Shown here piece after piece: positions 1 through 8,839 of a DNA stretch of 64,000 bases. The stretch comes from Helichrysum umbraculigerum (lineage: Eukaryota; Streptophyta; Magnoliopsida; Asterales; Asteraceae). The stretch lies in contig CATIUR010000004.1 of NCBI GenBank assembly GCA_949592205.1, positions 72,265,837-72,329,836 on the forward strand, read 5' to 3'. Below the pieces are notes generated by a model. The model saw only the letters and a program-made list of their open reading frames with translations, was not told the DNA's origin and searched no databases. The position numbers and the translations under genes were made by a program. Each line of letters starts with the position of its first letter. Within the stretch, counting starts at the first letter, position 1.

Positions 1-121
1 TAATGTAACATCTTCTACAACGTCTCATTTAGAGTTGTTTGCTTGCACTTTGGGTTTGATTATTGATTAGTCACGCCCCAAAACAGTCGCTTCCGCAAAG
101 CATTAAATTGGGGGTGTGACA
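1..121 (+). mobile_element. 3' tail of a forward Tekay-like LTR
   Basis: The stretch ends in GGGGGTGTGACA and has the phrase TTATTGATTAGTCACGCCCC that also precedes the 3' LTR ends near 32990 and 53500. It is therefore the last part of a forward LTR whose remainder lies left of the window. It abuts the broken left end of the reverse LTR at 122, so it most likely belongs to an element that inserted into that LTR. Confidence 0.75.
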
Positions 122-405
122 CGACGTCATGGCGACGTCGTGATGACGACATGGCGACGTCGGGTGCGACGACATGGCGACGACATAGCGACGTCGTGTG
201 CGACGTCATGTGCGACGTCATGGCGACGACATGGCGACGTCGGGTGCGACGACATGGCGACGACATAGCGACGTCGTGTGCGACGTCATGTGCGACGTCG
301 GGTGCGACGACATGGCGACGACATAGCGACGTCGTGTGTAACGTCATGTGCGACGTCATGGCGACGTCGGGTGCGACGACGTAGCGACGTCGTGTGTAAC
401 GTCGC
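122..405. repeat. GACGTC-rich tandem repeat in LTR
   Basis: Short CpG-rich words (GCGACGTCA, GCGACGTCG, GCGACGACA) are arranged in a higher-order repeat of roughly 60-80 bases that recurs about four times. The equivalent arrays lie at 4573-4868 and 11767-12062. Long apparent ORFs on both strands here arise only from the repeat and are not genes. Confidence 0.85.
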
Positions 406-1364
406 AAATCTCCTGGGACTAATGCGACGTTACTGTCTGTTTATCCGAAAATCGAGATTTTTAACCCAAAAACGTTTAGATCTTTCATATAATGACTTGT
501 AACATGATTGTAAGCTATTATAATGAAATAAAAGTGAAAAGTTAAGTGTTTTCTTACCTAAAAAGTGTTAGATCCGAAAATTTGGTGGAGTTTGAAGATG
601 AAGATAAAAATGGTGATTTTGAGCTTGAATCCTTGTGTAGATGATGATGATGACGAGTTTGATGATGTTGTGTGTCCGATTTGTTATTGTTTTTGTTGAT
701 TTTGTGGTTGTTTTTAGTGATTTTTAGATGAGTTTTAGAGAGAGGGAAAGAGTATAGAGAGAGAGATGAGAGGGTTGTGTGTTTTTGGTGGGGGTGAAAA
801 TGAGATGAAAATGGGGTTTGGGTGGGGGGTTTGGGCTGATTTTTGGGAACCAAAGGGAGGGGGTTTTAGTCCCTAATTGTGATATTTTACCCGTGTTTTG
901 TTTACCCGATCGTTAAATGTTACCAATATTTTAATTAATAATTAAAAAAATTTTAAATACGCATTTTATTATATTATTAATTGAGATATTTTATAAACAA
1001 TTTCAGTTAAGTTTTTAAATTTTAAACTTTGTTTTATTTTGATTGCACGAAATAAACGTTATTCGTTACGAACTACTTGTAAATATTATCAACATAATAT
1101 TTATTATACGTTAATGTTATTTAATAAATTTCGTTTTATTAAATAAAGTTGTTCACCAACAGCCGTATTTTTCGTCGCGTTTGTTCGGATTGTTTCGTTC
1201 GTATTTATACGATTTTCGATATCTTTAATACTACGCGAAATCACTAGTTGGGGTTTGCTAGACTTACCTCTAAAAGTAGTTGTGAATTCACTCAAAGTAG
1301 GGAATTAGCCTAGAAATGTGTGCTAATTACGTTTACAATTATGTCGAAATTGCGGGGTGTTACA
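122..1364 (-). mobile_element. 3' LTR of the gag-only array, truncated
   Basis: This corresponds to the right half of the LTR at 3281-5826 and ends in GCGGGGTGTTACA at 1364, directly before the reversed polypurine tract. The part holding the hairpin array and the other LTR terminus is missing because the forward LTR tail ending at 121 interrupts it. Confidence 0.85.
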
Positions 1365-1400
1365 TTCTCCCCTCGTTAGAGAAATCTCGTCTCGAGATTT
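1365..1400 (-). other. Polypurine tract region
   Basis: Read on the minus strand this is the purine-rich stretch CTAACGAGGGGAGAA immediately before the LTR start TGTAACACC. It matches the tract at 59091-59104 of element C in place and sequence. Such tracts prime plus-strand DNA synthesis during reverse transcription. Confidence 0.85.
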
Positions 1401-1644
1401 AAATTCAAGTCGGAGCGCCCGCGGCGTATGTTTTCCGAAAGTCACGTCGTTAACAATAACAATAGTTTGCGTGGCGCTCTAAGTTGCCATAGAGTTTTAA
1501 CAGTTCATGTATACTCGCGGTATAGTTAGTTTAGTCGTGCGTTTGAAAAGTAGTCAACGTTTAACAAGTGGTAGGTTCGAATAGACATTCGAATAATGAA
1601 TCGTTGAAACGTAGTAATAGTTTACTGAGACGTACCATGCTAGA
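1401..1644 (-). other. Non-coding spacer between gag stop and polypurine tract
   Basis: About 250 bases without an ORF, where a complete Tekay element would have more than 3 kb of pol. The same stretch recurs at 5860-6045 plus 8774-8839 in the second unit and, more diverged, at about 63500-63740. Confidence 0.7.
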
Positions 1645-2841
1645 TTAGGGGTTCTCTAGCGCGTCCCGTGCACGGATGATGTATGAACGTCCCGGCGCAT
1701 TGGCAGGGCGATTGTTGTTGTTCTGATTGTGGCAGTTGTTGTTGAGTTGTGGGCATTGATTTCGGTAATGCCCCGGTTCACCGCACTCGAAGCACCCGTT
1801 GTTTGTTTGAGGGTTCGGGTTCGTTTTGCAGTTTTGGGCCAAATGCCCCCAGTTCCTGCAGTCCTTGCAGAAGGCGCATTCGCCTGAATGGTGCTTCCCA
1901 CACTTGTCACACTTCGGTTTGTTGCCCAGGTAGGGTTTGGGTCCAGTGTTGGTGATCGCGGCGAAGGCTCGGGCGTTTCCCGGGTTCCTGTCTTGTTGAC
2001 CCTGACGGTCGCTACCCTCGTTGTTCCATTTGCGTTTATGGGTTCCAGATTCGCCCGCATCAGTACGGGTAGGTTCAGTTTTCCCTGTGGTAGCCTTCAG
2101 GGTTCCGATCAGTATCGCGTCGTCGGTCAAACTTTGAGCCAGGTCAACTGTGCTCCTAAAAGTAGCTGGTTTGGAGGACATGACCATGCCTCGGATTTGT
2201 GGGGCCAAGCCCTTAAGGTATCGTTTGATGCGCTCTTTTTCGGGTGTCACCATGTGGGGTACCAGGCGTGCAAGCTCCTGGAACCTTGTCGTGTAACCGG
2301 TAATGTCAGTGCCGGTCATTTGGATGTTCCAGAGTTCAGTCTTGAGTTTCTGGACCTCGTTGGGAGAGCAAAATTCCTCCATCATCATCTGTTTCAAGGT
2401 TTCCCAGGTCATGGAATAGGCAGCTGGGCGTCCAATAATCTGGACCTGAGCGTTCCACCAGGTTAATGCTTTATCAGCTAGAGTGCAGGTGGCGTATTTC
2501 ACCACGTTGTTGGTAGCGCAGCTGCTGATGTCGAGGACCGATTCCATCTTCTCGATCCAGTGGATTAGGCCAATGGCCCCTTCAGTCCCAGTGTATGTGC
2601 TCGGTTTGCAAGCCTGGAAGGTTTTGTATGAACACCCTGGCTGAGCAGTCTCGGGGTTGTTAGCAATAACGATAGGTTCGGTATCTCGGGTACCGCTTCT
2701 TTGGTCGTCACGGTTGCGGGTGGCCTCATATTGAGCCATAGCTTCTGCCATGCGTCGAGCGATGATTTTCTCGGTGGTCTCGATGACAGGTGGCGTATTC
2801 GCTCGGCGGCTAGTTCGGGTCTTTCTTGGTTTAGGCGGCAT
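1645..2841 (-). CDS. gag: Gag of gag-only Tekay-like element, intact
   Basis: An open frame of 398 codons encodes a capsid and nucleocapsid protein, which would form the virus-like particle and bind element RNA. The capsid (retrotransposon gag) domain spans about residues 70-250, with the WW motif in ALTWWNAQ near 130. Three cysteine/histidine clusters follow: C311-C314-H318-C322, C325-C328-H333-C338 and C350-C353-H358-C363; the last two are classic CX2CX4HX4C zinc knuckles. The ATG (MPPKPRK) matches the MPP start of the gag genes at 33914 and 54623. The frame stops just where the protease region begins in element C, so pol is deleted rather than frameshifted. It is the only undamaged gag gene here. 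Confidence 0.9.
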   Translation of the reverse strand: MPPKPRKTRTSRRANTPPVIETTEKIIARRMAEAMAQYEATRNRDDQRSGTRDTEPIVIANNPETAQPGCSYKTFQACKPSTYTGTEGAIGLIHWIEKMESVLDISSCATNNVVKYATCTLADKALTWWNAQVQIIGRPAAYSMTWETLKQMMMEEFCSPNEVQKLKTELWNIQMTGTDITGYTTRFQELARLVPHMVTPEKERIKRYLKGLAPQIRGMVMSSKPATFRSTVDLAQSLTDDAILIGTLKATTGKTEPTRTDAGESGTHKRKWNNEGSDRQGQQDRNPGNARAFAAITNTGPKPYLGNKPKCDKCGKHHSGECAFCKDCRNWGHLAQNCKTNPNPQTNNGCFECGEPGHYRNQCPQLNNNCHNQNNNNRPANAPGRSYIIRARDALENP

Positions 2842-3263
2842 GATGACGTTCTGCGATGAAAAATGCAGAAGTCAATGTCAATAAAAAGGAAGGTGAGGAA
2901 ATGAAGGTTCACATACTTCAATTATCGAGCATTTAAGAAAAGTTGACGAGATCCCCATCACATATCTCACGACTATGAAACGCCCATATATACTTAGTAT
3001 AATATAATCACGTTGGCCAGGCGTCATTATATGTTACTAAATACATATTTCTTTTCATCAATCGTTTAATACGATCAGGTTCGTAGGAGATTAAAGCGAG
3101 ATTGGACAAATCGAACGTAGTAAGTTTCAAATAACGGATTACGCGTATCAAGATGTCGTAATGATAGTTAGACGTATGCAGATGTGTGTATGCAGGTGCG
3201 TTCTAGCCAAGGCTATAGTCTAGGTCTCTAAGTCACCTAAGAAATCTAGTTCGCTATAACCAA
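2842..3263 (-). other. Leader between primer site and gag
   Basis: About 420 bases between the tRNA primer site and the gag ATG. I see no ORF. Its near-identical counterpart is 10037-10458. Unlike elements B and C, this family has no extra ORF between primer site and gag. Confidence 0.7.
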
Positions 3264-3277
3264 TGGCTCTGATACCA
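3264..3277 (-). other. Primer binding site, initiator tRNA-Met type
   Basis: Read on the minus strand, TGGTATCAGAGCCA lies three bases after the LTR end. This is complementary to the 3' end of plant initiator tRNA-Met, the usual primer for Tekay/Del elements. It fixes element orientation and marks 3281 as an LTR edge. Confidence 0.92.
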
Positions 3278-3787
3278 ATCTGTAACACCCCCAAATTCGT
3301 TAATTTTGTTTAGCGGAAGCATTTGTTTAAGTATGGGGAGTGCTACGATACACGGTACATGCATACGTATCAGAGCATATGATTACAATCGAACATGTAT
3401 ATTAAGATGCCAAAGTAATAATTACAAAGTTTTACGATTCGTCGAATCGTACAAATGAAAGAGTGATTAAGTTTACAAAAATAGATTTCAAAAATATGAC
3501 TAAAACAACTTTAGTTATACTAAAGAAATCCAGTTGTTTCAAAAAGTGGCATCCTAAGCTTCACGGGTCGCCTAGTTCCAAATGTGCAGGTTTTCCTTAC
3601 GTGAAGCTAATTCCCTGAAAAACATAGTAAAAGTCAACAATGAGGTTGAGTGAATTCACAGGTTTTATGTTTGTAATAGTTGAATCCAGTTTGTAAGCAC
3701 AGTTGTTTAACCAAATACGTTCACAAATAGTATTGCCATAATAATCGAGTAATGTTTTGTGGAATGCTATCCAAAGCATAAGTTTAA

Positions 3788-4112
3788 TGGGTTGTTCGCC
3801 CAAATTTTTAGTTTACATGGGATGTTACCCAAAACACAGTTTAAAATACGTTGCTGGTCGTTCTCCAGCGTTTTACAAACAGTACCGGTCGTTCTCCGGT
3901 CAAATACGCATGGGTCATTCTCCCGTCCAAACACTGCTGGTCGTTCCCCAGCGAAACGCAGTACCGGTCGTTCTCCGATCTAAAGATGCATGGGTCGTTC
4001 TCCCATCCAAGACGCACGGGTCGTTCTCCCGTCCCTTGGCCAGTCGTTCTCTGGCACTAAAATACGTAGCTGGTTGTTCTCCAGCAAAAACTAAATAGTT
4101 TACCTGTTGTTC
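3788..4112 (-). repeat. Hairpin array in LTR, 12 units
   Basis: On the plus strand the units read as stem - TCGTTCT - complementary stem, for example GCTGG/CCAGC, ACCGG/CCGGT, ATGGG/CCCAT, ACGGG/CCCGT and GCCAG/CTGGC. The loop is the reverse complement of AGAACGA in the forward array at 7762-8273. Most units pair fully. At least two are decayed (near 3909-3925, and the ACCGG unit near 3962-3978). Confidence 0.85.
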
Positions 4113-4572
4113 GCTGGTCTAGTTAAAACAGTTGCCAAATAGTTCACCACGTTTGTTTAGTTTATAGTATGAAAATATTGTTTCATAATCAATAGTTCAC
4201 AAACAGTTAAACAGTTCATAGTACTCTATCGTTTGAGTAAACCAGTATGATAACAATCATGTAAGCAAAGCAGTTATGGCAATTAGTAAACAGTTGACAA
4301 TGTTTTCCACCCCAAAAGCGGTTAAAACAGTAAAAGTAGGGGCCGTGAACTCACCTGTTGAGTTAAGTAATGTGTGAGCGCTAACAAAGCGTAGTCTGGG
4401 TAAGCCACTAACGTCCTACACGTAGGGAATAGTCGTATAAGTGGTTGGATAATAATCCAAACCATGTTACTCGTTTATCCATGAAAGATCGTTTATTTGT
4501 AGATTCGTACGACTCATTGGTGATGGTTTTGTAAAGGTATTTCAAAGTGTTGATATAAGGTTCTGAAACTTG

Positions 4573-4868
4573 CGACGTCACGGCGACGCCGTGGTGACGA
4601 CATGGCGACGTTGGGTGCGACGACATGGCGACGACATAGTGACGTCGTGTGCGACGTCATGTGCGATGTCATGGCGACGACATGGCGACGTCGGGTTCGA
4701 CGACATGGCGATGACATAGCGACGTCGTGTGCGACGTCATGGCGACGTCGGGTTGCGTCGACATGGCGACGACATAGCGACATCGTGTGTAACGTCATGT
4801 GCGACGTCATGGCGACGTTGGGTGAGACGACATGGCGACGACATAGCGACGTCGTGTGTAACGTCGCA
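4573..4868. repeat. GACGTC-rich tandem repeat in LTR
   Basis: Same repeat family as 122-405, with small differences in unit number and scattered substitutions, many of them at CpG. Confidence 0.85.
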
Positions 4869-5826
4869 AATCTCCTGGGACTAATGCGACGTTACTGTCT
4901 GTTCATCCGAAAATCGAGATTTTTAACCCAAAAACGTTTAGATCTTTCATATAATGACTTGTAACATGATTGTAAGCTATTATAATGAAATAAAAGTGAA
5001 AAGTTAAGTGTTTTCTTACCTAAAAAGTGTTAGATCCGAAAATTTGGTGGAGTTTGAAGATGAAGATAAAAATGGTGATTTTGAGCTTGAATCCTTGTGT
5101 AGATGATGATGATGACGAGTTTGATGATGTTGTGTGTCCGATTTGTTATTGTTTTTTTTGATTTTGTGGTTGTTTTTAGTGATTTTTAGATGAGTTTTAG
5201 AGAGAGGGAAAGAGTATAGAGAGAGAGATGAGAGGGTTGTGTGTTTTTGGTGGGGGTGAAAATGAGATGAAAATGGGGTTTGGGTGGGGGGTTTGGGCTG
5301 ATTTTTGGGAACCAAAGGGAGGGGGTTTTAGTCCCTAATTGTGATATTTTACCCGTGTTTTGTTTACCCGATCGTTAAATGTTACCAATATTTTAATTAA
5401 TAATTAAAAAAATTTTAAATACGCATTTTATTATATTATTAATTGAGATATTTTATAAACAATTTCAGTTAAGTTTTTAAATTTTAAACTTTGTTTTATT
5501 TTGATTGCACGAAATAAACGTTATTCGTTACGAACTACTTGTAAATATTATCAACATAATATTTATTATACGTTAATGTTATTTAATAAATTTCGTTTTA
5601 TTAAATAAAGTTGTTCACCAACAGCCGTATTTTTCGTCGCGTTTGTTCTGATTGTTTCGTTCGTATTTATACGATTTTCGATATGTTTAATACTACGCGA
5701 AATCACTAGTTGGGGTTTGCTAGACTTACCTCTAAAAGTAGTTGTGAATTCACTCAAAGTAGGGAATTAGCCTAGAAATGTGTGCTAATTACGTTTACAA
5801 TTATGTCGAAATTGCGGGGTGTTACA

Positions 5827-6045
5827 TTCTCCCCTCGTTAGAGAAATCTCGTCCCGAGATTTAAATTCAAGTCGGAGCGCCCGCGGCGTATGTTTTCCGA
5901 AAGTCACGTCGTTAACAATAACAATAGTTTGCGTGGCGCTCTAAGTTGCCATAGAGTTTTAACAGTTCATGTATACTCGCGGTATAGTTAGTTTAGTCGT
6001 GCGTTTGAAAAGTAGTCAACGTTTAACAAGTGGTAGGTTCGAATA
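5827..6045 (-). other. Polypurine tract and 3' internal end, second unit
   Basis: Nearly identical to 1365-1590. It starts with the reversed polypurine tract (TTCTCCCCTCGTTAG) next to the LTR end at 5826 and runs to the solo LTR insertion point at 6045, which carries the target duplication GAATA. Confidence 0.85.
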
Positions 6046-6907
6046 TGTAACACCTCGCAAAATTTAACGCGATTAATTATATTAATCACTTGCATTATTA
6101 GGCTAATTCCCTACTTGAGTGAATTCACAACACATTTTTGAGGTAAGTCTAGCATAGCCCAACTAGTTAGTACGCGCAGTATTACGTATTCGTAATTAGT
6201 TGTAATTACGTACAGAACAATTTGAAAACAAACGCGACAAAAATATACGACTGTTGATGAACAAAAATTATTTAACAAAACGAAATTTATTAAATAACGT
6301 AGTTAACAATTTAATATTATGTCGATAATATTTACATATTATTTTAGAACGCGGAACTTTAACTTGTATAAATTAAAATAAAACAAGATTTGAGACTTAT
6401 AAAATTTATTAATTTAGTTTCATAAAAAGAGCCCAATTAAAATATAATGAAAAATGTAATTAAAAACATATTAGTTAAAATAAAATAACATTTAGCGATC
6501 GGGCAAACAAACACGGAGTGTAACCACGGAGGCAGAAAGTGGAACAAAACCACCTCCCACCTCCTCATTTTCTTTCATTTCCCTTTCATCCTCTTTCTCT
6601 ATCTTTCTCTTTTTCTCTCTACTTTCACCACCACCTACCAAAAACCACCACACAAATCACCACAAAACTACATCAAACGACGCCGAATCAACAAACAAAA
6701 TAGAGAAAAACGACCACGAGACTACGATCTATCTTTCCATCTTTTCGGATTTCAAATCCGACACTCGTAAGTTTCCGACAAATCCCGCAAATCTTTAGAT
6801 TTCCAAGTTATAATTGCTACTTAGTGTTTAACATACTTAGAATAACATGTTTTAGTGTTTTATACAACCGAAAACGTTCCAAATCAACCAAAAATCCGAC
6901 TTTTTCT

Positions 6908-7150
6908 CGCTGTTCGTCGAACAGGCGACTACGTCGCATTGGGACCGAAAACAGTACTGCGACGTAGGCCTTTACGTCGCATTACCCTTCCTTACGTCGC
7001 ACATAGCGACGCAGACCACTACGTCGCATTAAATTGCGAGCGTCGCCTATGCGACGCAACCCATGACGTCGCAAAACCAGAATGCGACGTAGACCCGTAC
7101 GTCGCACCCTACGTCGCATAACCACCCAGCGTCGCACCTTACGTCGCTAA
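6908..7150. repeat. ACGTCGC / GCGACGT inverted-repeat cluster
   Basis: About a dozen copies of (T)ACGTCGCA and its complement (T)GCGACGTA alternate, so neighbouring copies can pair. This is the forward-LTR counterpart of the GACGTC arrays in the reverse LTRs, in a different unit arrangement. Confidence 0.75.
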
Positions 7151-7761
7151 AAACAGGAAGTTTAAAAAAAAAAAAAACTTATTTTCACTAAGTGTCGAAC
7201 TAACCGGAAACGCATATCTTTATACAAATTCGATTCACGAGCCTTACAAACAATTCAAACATACTTGTTTTATCGAAATGTTGATTTCAAACTTTCACCA
7301 ACGAGTCGTATACGTTTTCACAAACAACGAAATACAAACATAAACATTAAACGAACGATTTGGACGTGACTTGGTTGTACAAACACTAGCATGGATGATT
7401 AGTTTAGACATCCACATACTTATTAAATCTCGTACGTTTAGGACGTTAGGAGATTTCAGACCGTACTTGGGCTTAGGTTTGCTAGCACTCGCACAACTAC
7501 TTAAACTCAACAGGTGAGTTCACAGCCCCTACTTTTACTGATTTAACTGCTTTCGAACAGGGGTGGAAAACATAGTCAACTATTTTACTTATTGCCATAA
7601 ACTGCTTTTACTTATATGATTGTTTATCATACTTGTTTACTCGAACTATTAGAGTACTTTGAACTATTAAACTGTTGAACAAACTGGTGTTTGCGAATTA
7701 ACATTTACATATTGACACACTAAACTAATGGGATAAATTATCGACAAACTGTTTTAACTAG

Positions 7762-8273
7762 ACCGGAGAACGACCGGTAAACTGTTTTGCAAACGACTGT
7801 AAACTATTTTGGTATCATACCGGAGAACGACCGGTACATATTTGTAACTTGTCGGAGAACGACCGACACTAACTTGGTATCTTACCGGAGAACGACCGGT
7901 ACATTTGGTAACTTGTCGGAGAACGACCGACACAAACATAACTTTTAAACTTGTTTGGTATACCGGAGAACGACCGGTACTTTTGTGTAAAACGCTGGAG
8001 AACGACCAGCCACGTATTTTAGTGCCAGAGAACGACTGGCCAAGGGACGGGAGAACGACCCGTGCGTCTTGGATGGGAGAACGACCCATGCGTTTGTTGG
8101 ACGGGAGAACGACCCGTGCGTTACTAGACCGGAGAACGACCGGTAAACTGTTTTTGTTGAACGGGAGAACGACCCGTGCGTATTTGACCGGAGAACGACC
8201 GGTACTGTGTAATTGTAACTCGCTGGAGAACGACCAGCACGTGTTTTAACTTGAACTTTGGGCGAACAACCCA
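7762..8273 (+). repeat. Array of 15-16 co-varying short hairpins
   Basis: Each unit is a 5-6 bp stem around the constant 7-base loop AGAACGA, always closed by a G-C pair. Stems in order start at 7762 ACCGG, 7818 TACCGG, 7850 TGTCGG, 7883 TACCGG, 7914 TGTCGG, 7961 TACCGG, 7994 GCTGG, 8024 GCCAG, 8047 ACGGG, 8073 ATGGG, 8101 ACGGG, 8128 ACCGG, 8161 ACGGG, 8187 ACCGG and 8222 GCTGG. A variant at 8259 reads TGGG with loop CGAACAA. All 15 main units have a perfectly complementary right arm even though the stem sequence changes. Centre-to-centre spacing is roughly 25-65 bases and irregular. Confidence 0.92.
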
Positions 8274-8839
8274 CAAAACTGGTATTTGGATAACATTCTA
8301 CAAAACTTATACTCGACTATTATGGCAATACTATTTGTGAACATATTTGGATAACAACTGTAATACAAACTTGATTCAACTTGTGTAAACTTAAAACCTG
8401 TGAATTCACTCAACCTAGTTGTTGACTTTTACTATGTTTTTCAGGGAATTAGCTGCGCATGTAAGAATCGCCAACACATGGAGAATTAGGCGACCCGTGA
8501 AGCTTTAGGATGCCAACTTTTTGGAAATACATGGATTTCTTTAGTATAACTGAAATGATTTTGTCATATTTCAGAAATCTACTTTTGTAAACTTATTACT
8601 TTTAACTTATACGATTCGATGAATCGTAAACTTTGTAATTAACATTTTTGGCATCTTAATATATATTGTTCTGTTGTAATCATAAGCTCTGATACGTATG
8701 CATGCTTTATTATTGTGACACCCCAGTACTTAAACTAAAACGCTTCCGCTAAACGAATTTTAGGGGTGTTACAGAATAGACATTCGAATAATGAATCGTT
8801 GAAATGTAGTAATAGTTTACTGAGACGTACCATGCTAGA

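Larger units (their letters stand above)
3281..5826 (-). mobile_element. Shared middle LTR (2546 bp) of gag-only array
   Basis: The edges are TGTAACACCCCC at 3281 and GCGGGGTGTTACA at 5826. A primer site flanks it on the left and a polypurine tract on the right, so it acts as 5' LTR for one unit and 3' LTR for the next. Reading on the minus strand it holds a CT-rich leader (near 5210-5250), a donor-like TAG/GTAAGA (about 5018), the GACGTC array, a donor-like CAG/GTGAGT (about 4355), the hairpin array and an acceptor-like TTTTTCAG (about 3615). Confidence 0.92.
6046..8773 (+). mobile_element. Solo LTR (2728 bp), forward, target duplication GAATA
   Basis: The sequence TGTAACACCTCGC...TAGGGGTGTTACA interrupts the internal region exactly. 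GAATA stands at 6041-6045 and again at 8774-8778, and the flanks join to the uninterrupted sequence seen at 1590-1610. No primer site or coding region is present, so this is a recombined solo LTR. The order of elements (AATTCCCTACTTGAGTGAAT near the start, CpG array, hairpin array, acceptor-like site) matches the reverse LTRs at 3281 and 10476, so it is a diverged relative in opposite orientation. Confidence 0.95.

Noticed and set aside
60..410. Arg/His-rich ORFs (MRRYTRRRYVV..., MATSGATTWRRH...) on both strands, also near 4600 and 11800
   Set aside because: Open frames on both strands arise from the GACGTC repeat. Lengths differ between near-identical LTRs.
554..853. 99-residue minus-strand ORF (MVPKNQPKPP...) present in three LTR copies (also 5016 and 12210)
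   Set aside because: Low-complexity translation of the AT- and CT-rich LTR leader. Conservation is explained by the LTRs being recent copies; no domain seen.
7762..8273. CRISPR-like array
   Set aside because: The constant part is only 9 bases, unit spacing is irregular, stems vary, and the context is a plant LTR with target-site duplications.
7905..8274. ORFs over the hairpin array with repeated TGERPV-like words, reminiscent of C2H2 zinc-finger linkers
   Set aside because: There are no paired cysteines and histidines. The words are translations of the GAGAACGACC repeat, the opposite strand is open as well, and the region is LTR.
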